This document shows, one piece after another, positions 59,019-64,000 of a stretch of 64,000 bases of DNA (the stretch's first letter is position 1; every line of letters starts with the position of its first letter). The DNA comes from Dankookia rubra. Its GTDB lineage: Bacteria > Pseudomonadota > Alphaproteobacteria > Acetobacterales > Acetobacteraceae. The translations under genes and the position numbers were made by a program. Under the pieces are notes generated by a model. It was given only the letters and a program-made list of their open reading frames with translations. It searched no databases and was not told where the DNA came from. The DNA is taken from positions 1 to 64,000 of the forward strand of contig NZ_SMSJ01000007.1 of the NCBI RefSeq assembly GCF_004355005.1. The letters are read 5' to 3'.

Positions 59019-60224
59019 TCAGCCCTGCTTCAGCTTGCCGATGTTGTCCGGCGAAACACCGGCGAAGTTGTTCTGCAGCAGGTAGCGCGGGCTGGCGGCG
59101 ATCCACCTGTCGAGGTCGATCTCCTCGAAGAGCGGGTTGTCCCAGGTCTGGACCATCTCGAGGTCCTCGGTCCCGGTGTTGCGGATGGCATGGCCGAAGC
59201 CCATCGGGATGTAGGCGACGTCACCCGGGCTGAACTCGGCGACCTTGCCGCGGCCGCCGGAGCCGAACATCGCGACCTGGCCCTTGCCCTTCAGGTAGTA
59301 GTGCCATTCGTTGGCATTGACGTTCCAGTGCAGCTTCCGCATCTCGCCGGGCTTCATCACCATGATCCCGCCGGACATGGTCTTCGAGGCCGGGAACTCC
59401 TCAATGGTCGCCAGGTAGAACTGGCCGCCCTCGAAGTCGCGCACAGCTCGGCGGTCCTGCAGCAGGCGGAACTTGTGAGTTGATTCACGCGGCCATGGCG
59501 CGTCCATCGCGTCCGAGACCGGGATCACCGGCCCGGCCTGGATATAGGTTTCGCCCTTCGGGAAGGCGTCGAAGATGTCGCGCGGCACGCCGAATTCCTT
59601 GGCCAGCATGTCCTTCGGCGTCACGTCCATCCAATCGGTGATGCTGAAGGTGCCGTGTTCCGAGAAGGCGCCGTTGTCGAAGGACAGGATGAAGTGGCAG
59701 GGCTCGTTGCCAATCGTCTGGATCGAATGGCCATGCCCCTTCTGGAAGTACCAGAGGTCGCCCGGCATGTAGTTGTTGATCTCGCTGGCGCCCGAGGGTT
59801 CCAACACCATGGTCTGGCAACGGCCGGAAATGACGAAGGCCCATTCGGCCGCGATCGCGTGCCAATGCAGCTCGCGCGAAGCGCCGGGATTGAGGAACAT
59901 GTGGACGCCGGCGATCCCCTTGCTGATGGGGAACTGGTGGACCGTCGCCTCCTTTGCCCAGCCGCCGGAGGTGATCTTCGGCACGTTGCCGTCAAGCGAG
60001 AAGCGGAAATCCGGCATCGCCGCCACGTCCTTCGGGTCGTGATAGGCGACCTTGGCGCCCGCGGGCAACTGCACCGCCTGCCGGCCGAAGCCGCCCTCGC
60101 CCGGCTTGCCGTGATCATTGGCGGCGGCTTCCTGCGCCGCCTCCGCGATGTGCTCAAATGAAACGAGTCCGCTGGCGCCAACGGCGGCGGCGCCGAGCAG
60201 GGTACGCCTGTTGGATGATGGCAT
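59019..60224 (-). CDS. Oxalate decarboxylase-type bicupin with altered second metal site
   Basis: This 401-residue protein has a twin-arginine signal (SNRRTLLGAAA) and two cupin domains like OxdC. Domain 1 has all manganese ligands: His120, His122, Glu127 and His166 (ELHWHAIAAEW, GHGHSI), plus the lid SEHGTF with Glu189. Domain 2 has His299, Asn301, Glu306 and His345; Asn replaces the second His (LHWNVNANEW). OxdC turns oxalate into formate and CO2. If active, domain 1 is the likely site. It would act in the periplasm. Convergent with the CoA-transferase gene. Confidence 0.85.
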   Translation of the reverse strand: MPSSNRRTLLGAAAVGASGLVSFEHIAEAAQEAAANDHGKPGEGGFGRQAVQLPAGAKVAYHDPKDVAAMPDFRFSLDGNVPKITSGGWAKEATVHQFPISKGIAGVHMFLNPGASRELHWHAIAAEWAFVISGRCQTMVLEPSGASEINNYMPGDLWYFQKGHGHSIQTIGNEPCHFILSFDNGAFSEHGTFSITDWMDVTPKDMLAKEFGVPRDIFDAFPKGETYIQAGPVIPVSDAMDAPWPRESTHKFRLLQDRRAVRDFEGGQFYLATIEEFPASKTMSGGIMVMKPGEMRKLHWNVNANEWHYYLKGKGQVAMFGSGGRGKVAEFSPGDVAYIPMGFGHAIRNTGTEDLEMVQTWDNPLFEEIDLDRWIAASPRYLLQNNFAGVSPDNIGKLKQG

Positions 60225-60342
60225 GAATACACCCCTTCCTGCAGTGCATCAGCCGCCACGGCGCCCCCCGGCACAGGCTTTTCCGCTTTTTGGCGGGGCA
60301 CAGCCAGGCAAACGGGGCCGCCGCATCCCGGTTGCGATCGAT

Positions 60343-60367
60343 GGAACCTCGTTCCCGCCTTGACGTT
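60343..60367 (+). promoter_or_regulatory. EcfG-type general-stress promoter (exact match)
   Basis: GGAAC (60343-60347), 16 bases, CGTT (60364-60367). This matches the alphaproteobacterial EcfG consensus exactly. It lies 29 bases before the metallopeptidase ATG at 60397. The upstream GGAAC-CTC-GTTCC is also a short dyad. Confidence 0.7.
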
Positions 60368-60396
60368 TTTCTTGCGCAACGCAAGAGGGGTGGGCC

Positions 60397-61278
60397 ATGC
60401 GCCTGGACGGTGAACGCGAAAGCGAGAATGTCGAGGACCGCCGCGGCGGTGGCGGTGGCTTCGGCCGTGGTGGCATTCCGATCGGAGTCGCCGGCGGCGG
60501 GCTCGGGACGGTGGCGTTGGTGCTGCTGGCGCTGTTCTTCGGCGTCGATCCCCGCGTCATCCTTGGCGGCGGCGAGGAAGCCCCGCCGCAGAGTCAGGTG
60601 ACGGAAAACCGCAGCGCCCCACCTGCGGGACAGGACGACGGCGCGCGCCGCTTCGTCTCCCAGGTGCTGGCGACGACCGAGGATGCCTGGTCCGACATTT
60701 TCCGCCGTGCCAATCGTCAGTACGAGCCGCCCAACCTGGTGCTCTTCAGTGGCGGCACGCAGAGCGCATGCGGCTTCGCCCAGACCGCGGTCGGCCCCTT
60801 CTATTGCCCGAACGACCGCAAGGTCTATCTCGACACCGCCTTCTTCCGCGACATGGAGCGCAAGCTCGGCGCGCCCGGCGAATTCGCCCGCGCCTATGTT
60901 ATCGCGCATGAGGTCGGCCACCACGTGCAGAACCAGCTCGGCATCCTCGGCAAGGTCGACCGGGAGCGGCGCGGCATGGGCGAGACGGAATCGAATGCCC
61001 TGCAGGTCCGCATCGAGCTGCAGGCCGATTGCTTCGCCGGCATCTGGGCGAACCGGACCGAGCAGATGCGTCGGATCCTGGAGCCAGGCGATGTCGAATC
61101 CGGGATCGGTGCCGCTGCCGCGGTGGGCGACGACCGGCTGCAGCGCCGCGCGCAGGGATATGTGGTGCCCGAGAGCTTCACCCACGGCAGCTCCGCCCAG
61201 CGGGTGCGCTGGTTCCGCACCGGGCTTGAGAGCGGCGACATCCAGCGCTGTGACACTTTCGGCACAGACCGCCTGTGA
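60397..61278 (+). CDS. Neutral zinc metallopeptidase (YpfJ family)
   Basis: This 293-residue protein has a Gly/Arg-rich cytoplasmic N-terminus, one membrane anchor (about 30-50) and a zinc protease domain. The HEVGHH motif gives His171, Glu172 and His175, and GETESNALQVRIELQADCFAG supplies the third zinc ligand, as in YpfJ/DUF2342-like proteases. CGFAQTAVGPFYCPND is typical of this family. Substrates are unknown. An exact EcfG promoter precedes it, so it is probably stress-induced. Confidence 0.87.
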   Translation: MRLDGERESENVEDRRGGGGGFGRGGIPIGVAGGGLGTVALVLLALFFGVDPRVILGGGEEAPPQSQVTENRSAPPAGQDDGARRFVSQVLATTEDAWSDIFRRANRQYEPPNLVLFSGGTQSACGFAQTAVGPFYCPNDRKVYLDTAFFRDMERKLGAPGEFARAYVIAHEVGHHVQNQLGILGKVDRERRGMGETESNALQVRIELQADCFAGIWANRTEQMRRILEPGDVESGIGAAAAVGDDRLQRRAQGYVVPESFTHGSSAQRVRWFRTGLESGDIQRCDTFGTDRL

Positions 61279-61279
61279 C

Positions 61280-61304
61280 GGAACGCTTTCGATGGTATCC
61301 CGTT
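61280..61304 (+). promoter_or_regulatory. EcfG-type general-stress promoter (exact match)
   Basis: GGAAC (61280-61284), 16 bases, CGTT (61301-61304). It starts one base after the metallopeptidase stop. The PepSY gene begins 54 bases later and the 17M-like gene follows it. A GCAGGC-gacca-GCCTGC hairpin (61318-61334) sits in the leader. Confidence 0.7.
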
Positions 61305-61358
61305 AGGGGTGATGCAAGCAGGCGACCAGCCTGCGTGACCACCACACGGGAAAAAACA

Positions 61359-61793
61359 ATGCGCAAGACGTTCCTCCGCCTGGCGCTGCTCGGCGCCGTT
61401 GCGGCTGTGCCGGCCTATGCCCAGACCTCGACGACGGCGCCGGACCGCACCGTGCCCGGTGCCGCCACCAATGACAGCACCCGACCCGGCGTGGCCGTGC
61501 CGGTGGTGCCGGAAACCCGCAGCGGTGCCACGACGCCGAACCGCGGTTCGGACAGCAATGCCGCCGCCCGCGTCGATGACGGCACGCGCACTGCGACGAC
61601 GCCTGCGGCCGGCGCCAACAGCTTCACCGAGGGCCAAGCGAAGAGCCGTATCGAGGCCGCCGGCTTCACCAATGTTTCCGACCTGCAGAAGGACGATCAG
61701 GGCATCTGGCGCGGCAAGGCGCAGCAGGGCTCGCAGCAGGTGAGCGTCGCGCTCGACTACCAGGGCAACGTCGTCCCGAACGCCGGCCGCTGA
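61359..61793 (+). CDS. Exported PepSY-like domain protein
   Basis: This 144-residue protein has a signal peptide (MRKTFLRLALLGAVAAVPAYA, cleavage near YAQ), a Thr/Pro/Ala-rich middle of about 65 residues, and a C-terminal PepSY-like domain (SFTEGQAKSRIEAAGFTNVS, then VSVALDYQGNVV). PepSY domains are often inhibitory or chaperone-like partners of metallopeptidases, and a zinc metallopeptidase gene is immediately upstream. The start at 61359 was chosen for the signal peptide. It is probably under the EcfG promoter at 61280. Confidence 0.82.
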   Translation: MRKTFLRLALLGAVAAVPAYAQTSTTAPDRTVPGAATNDSTRPGVAVPVVPETRSGATTPNRGSDSNAAARVDDGTRTATTPAAGANSFTEGQAKSRIEAAGFTNVSDLQKDDQGIWRGKAQQGSQQVSVALDYQGNVVPNAGR

Positions 61794-61816
61794 ACCAACA
61801 GACACGGAGTATTCCC

Positions 61817-62941
61817 ATGGCGACCCGCACCATCGCACGTCTTTTCGATAGCTATTCGGACGCTTCGTCCGCCGTGCGCGACCTGGAAGCTGCCGGCTTC
61901 CAGCGTGACGACATTAGCCTGATCGCCAACCGCGGCGAGGACGGCACCACCACGACCACGACCGGCGACACCACCGAGGAGACCAGCAGCGGCGCCGGCA
62001 CCGGCGCCACGCTCGGTACCTTGGTCGGCGGCGGCGCCGGACTGCTCGCCGGGCTCGGCGCGCTGGCCATCCCGGGGCTTGGCCCGATCGTCGCCGCGGG
62101 CTGGCTGGTCGCAGCCGTCACCGGCGCTGGCGTCGGCGCGGCAGCGGGTGGCCTGCTCGGCGCGCTCACCGGCTCCGGCCTTTCCGAGGAGGAGAGCCAT
62201 GTCTACGCCGAGGGCGTCCGCCGCGGCGGCAACCTGGTGACCGTGCGCGTCGACGAGAGCCGGTCGGCCGAGGTCGAGTCCATCATGCAGCGGCACAATG
62301 CCGCCACCGCGGAGACGCGGGGTGCGGACTATCGCGCCGGCGGCTGGACCGGCTACGACGGGGCGGCCGATCCGAGCAGCGGGCTTGGCACTGCGGCCGG
62401 CGTCGGCACCACCACGGCGGCGGCGCAGATGGGTACCCGGACGGGGACGGGCACCCGCACCGACGCATCCCTGGTCGGCGGCGCGCCCGACGGCACTCCG
62501 GGCAACCCGCCGGGCACCATGCTCTCGCGCGGCGCCGACGACGTGCTGGGCACCAACATGAGCGGCGCGCGGCCGGAGAATGAGTCGCATACCGCGACGG
62601 GCGGCAGTCTCGGCAGCACCACGCGCTCGACCAGCGCGCCGGACGGCACGCCGGGCAACCCGCCGGGGACCAAGCTCTCACGTGCAGCGGACGACGCCCT
62701 CGGGACCAACGTGAGCGGGGCGCGGCCGCAGAACGAGACGCGGGGCACCAGCGGCCTCGGCAGCAGCGCTCCGGACGGCACCCCGGGCAACCCCCCAGGC
62801 ACCAAGCTCTCGCGCGGGGTGGATGAGGTCGCCGGCACCAATGTCAGCGGCGCACATCCGGAGAACGAGGCGAAGGGCGCGACCGGCAATACCACGCCGG
62901 GCACCGCGACGGGCGGCGTGACGGGCAACCCGCGCCGCTGA
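61817..62941 (+). CDS. General stress protein 17M-like, with three 34-residue C-terminal repeats
   Basis: This 374-residue protein starts with a 17M/YflT-like domain (TIARLFDSYSDASSAVRDLE) interrupted by a Gly/Ala-rich hydrophobic segment (about 60-120), and resumes to about residue 165 (VTVRVDESRSAEVESIM). The C-terminal half has three imperfect 34-residue repeats at 223-256, 274-307 and 318-351, each with APDGTPGNPPGT, LSR, a D-rich turn, GTN-x-SGA and NE. The glycine segment may span the membrane. It is 23 bases after the PepSY gene, in a stress-type block. The repeat function is unknown. Confidence 0.82.
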   Translation: MATRTIARLFDSYSDASSAVRDLEAAGFQRDDISLIANRGEDGTTTTTTGDTTEETSSGAGTGATLGTLVGGGAGLLAGLGALAIPGLGPIVAAGWLVAAVTGAGVGAAAGGLLGALTGSGLSEEESHVYAEGVRRGGNLVTVRVDESRSAEVESIMQRHNAATAETRGADYRAGGWTGYDGAADPSSGLGTAAGVGTTTAAAQMGTRTGTGTRTDASLVGGAPDGTPGNPPGTMLSRGADDVLGTNMSGARPENESHTATGGSLGSTTRSTSAPDGTPGNPPGTKLSRAADDALGTNVSGARPQNETRGTSGLGSSAPDGTPGNPPGTKLSRGVDEVAGTNVSGAHPENEAKGATGNTTPGTATGGVTGNPRR

Positions 62942-62954
62942 GACTAGGCCGTGG

Positions 62955-63818
62955 CTACCGGGCGCGTGCGAGCAATCGCCGCGCCCGTTCCACGACCGGT
63001 TCGTCGATCATGTCGCCCTCGAAGCTGACCGCCCCGAGACCTTGGGCGAGCGCTGCCTCGAAGGCCTCGACCATGCGCCGCGCGCGATCGAGATCCTCCG
63101 GCCGGGTACCGTATTCCTCGTTGACGACCGGCACCTGCGCAGGGTGCACGCAGCTGGCACAGGCGAAGCCGAGCGCGCGCGACCGCTGCAGCATGGCGCG
63201 GTAGCCATCCAGGTCGGAGATGCCGGCCACCGTGCCAACGAAGCCGAGGGGCAGCACGCCGGCCGCCCGCGCCGCCACCACCGCCAGCATTTTCGGGACA
63301 TAAAGCGCATCCGGCGTCGGCTCCATGCCGAGGTCGGTCGCCAAGTCCTCGCCACCTGCGCCGAGCGCGACCAGCCGCTCATCCGCCCGGGCAATTGCCT
63401 CCATCACCGTCAGCGCCGCCGCGGTCTCGACCAGGCCGATGAAGCGGGTGCGGCCGACCCGGACGCCATGGGCGGTTTCGGCTTCCGCGGTGAGCTCCGC
63501 GAGCAGTCGGACATGGTCGGGGCCCATCAGCTTGGTCAGCACCAGGACCTCGGCGCCGGCGCCGACCGCGGCATCGATGTCGGGCAGTGCCATGCGCAGC
63601 GGCCGGTTGATTCGGACGCAGACCTCGGCGCCCGATTGCCGGACCATCGGCACCGCCTTGGCCAGCGCAGCGCGCGCTGCCGGCTTCTCGGACGGGGCGA
63701 CCGCGTCCTCAAGGTCGAGGATGATCGCGTCGGCGCCGCGGGTATGGGCCTTCGCCACGAAGCTTTCGCGGGTGGCCGGAACATAGAGGAGGGACCGCCA
63801 GGTCGGGAGCTTGCGCAT
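62955..63818 (-). CDS. HpcH/HpaI aldolase / citrate lyase beta (CitE)-like protein
   Basis: This 287-residue enzyme has the CitE-like TIM barrel. The N-terminus WRSLLYVPATRESFVAKAH, the LDLEDAVAP metal region, ICVRIN-like VCVRINRP and the FIGLVETAAAL Glu are all family features. Relatives cleave citryl-, malyl- or citramalyl-CoA. No citrate lyase alpha or gamma genes are nearby, so a malyl-CoA-type or stand-alone role is more likely. It converges with the 17M-like gene (13 bases apart). Confidence 0.86.
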   Translation of the reverse strand: MRKLPTWRSLLYVPATRESFVAKAHTRGADAIILDLEDAVAPSEKPAARAALAKAVPMVRQSGAEVCVRINRPLRMALPDIDAAVGAGAEVLVLTKLMGPDHVRLLAELTAEAETAHGVRVGRTRFIGLVETAAALTVMEAIARADERLVALGAGGEDLATDLGMEPTPDALYVPKMLAVVAARAAGVLPLGFVGTVAGISDLDGYRAMLQRSRALGFACASCVHPAQVPVVNEEYGTRPEDLDRARRMVEAFEAALAQGLGAVSFEGDMIDEPVVERARRLLARAR

Positions 63819-64000
63819 CGGACGAGGCTAGCGCGGCCGGGCAGCGCCGCGAAGCGGCAGGGCAGGTGGCAATTGCCCAATCTTTCAAGAGCCTGAGGAT
63901 CGAATACCCGCGCCTTGCCGACCGAGGGGCGGTCTGGACTTGGCCGGCGGGCGCTGTAGACATGCCTGTCGAGAGAGGCGCCAAGAGGGATCAACGGCAT
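63819..64000. other. Right edge, no gene assigned
   Basis: Upstream of the CitE-like gene. A perfect 10-bp palindrome, GGCAATTGCC (63868-63877), lies about 50 bases before that gene and could be an operator. An ATG at 63962 on the plus strand is open to the edge but too short to judge. Minus-strand frames entering from the right are likewise unsupported. Confidence 0.4.

Overview
The window is very GC-rich, densely packed bacterial DNA with no rRNA, tRNA, IS element, phage gene or CRISPR array that I can recognise. It looks like an alphaproteobacterium, most likely an Acetobacteraceae member of the Roseomonas type. That is an inference from orphan tripartite tricarboxylate (TTT/Bug) receptors, from many 4-base ATGA/GTGA gene overlaps, and from two exact matches to the alphaproteobacterial general-stress (EcfG) promoter, GGAAC-N16-CGTT.

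Layout. 0.6-3 kb: a TTT receptor and an alkaline-phosphatase-superfamily hydrolase. 3-10.5 kb: a carotenoid oxygenase with a DUF5662 gene, a SEC-C protein, an amidohydrolase plus D-carbamoylase pair of hydantoin type, a second TTT receptor and an O-methyltransferase. 10.5-15 kb: a LysR regulator divergent from prpD, an acetyltransferase and a citrate/methylcitrate synthase. 15.6 kb: a histone H1-like protein. 16.4-21 kb: an NTF2-like protein, a nitroreductase, a four-carbon acid sugar kinase, and an HlyD-type protein with a small DUF3302-like membrane partner. 21.6-28.9 kb: a long minus-strand train with MarC, cupin, GNAT, a tiny zinc finger, a methyltransferase, a glycosyltransferase, a catalytically degenerate PTPS/QueD homologue, a BchC-like dehydrogenase, a RibD-type reductase and two half-size permeases. 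29-31.5 kb: mobA-fdhD and a BON-LysM protein. 31.5-38.7 kb: a class A beta-lactamase-like hydrolase, a group-1-like sigma-70 factor, a soluble PAS chemoreceptor, a dicarboxylate symporter and a DUF2382 stress protein. 39-42.4 kb: an NMT1-type binding protein, a membrane protein and a ThDP enzyme. 42.7-48.8 kb: a complete tripartite metal-type RND efflux operon. 49-59 kb: lipoproteins, an SDR missing most of its catalytic residues, an acyl-CoA dehydrogenase, CinA, and a six-gene operon with PhyH and TauD dioxygenases, a FAH hydrolase, two different periplasmic receptors and a CaiB CoA-transferase. 59-64 kb: a bicupin of oxalate decarboxylase type, a stress block (zinc metallopeptidase, PepSY protein, 17M-like protein with three 34-residue repeats) and a CitE-like lyase.

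The most promising undescribed system is the 23.2-28.9 kb train. Five overlapping or closely spaced genes resemble pteridine/flavin chemistry (RibD reductase, PTPS fold, BchC-like dehydrogenase), followed by glycosyl and methyl transfer, and two coupled permease halves sit upstream. The PTPS homologue has lost its catalytic Cys, a zinc His and the catalytic-triad His, so the product is unlikely to be a known pterin or queuosine precursor. A four-unit 63-bp tandem repeat sits inside this train. Other notable signals are a family of about 140-bp palindromic intergenic repeats (four copies), the EcfG promoters, and a helically phased TTGAG array.
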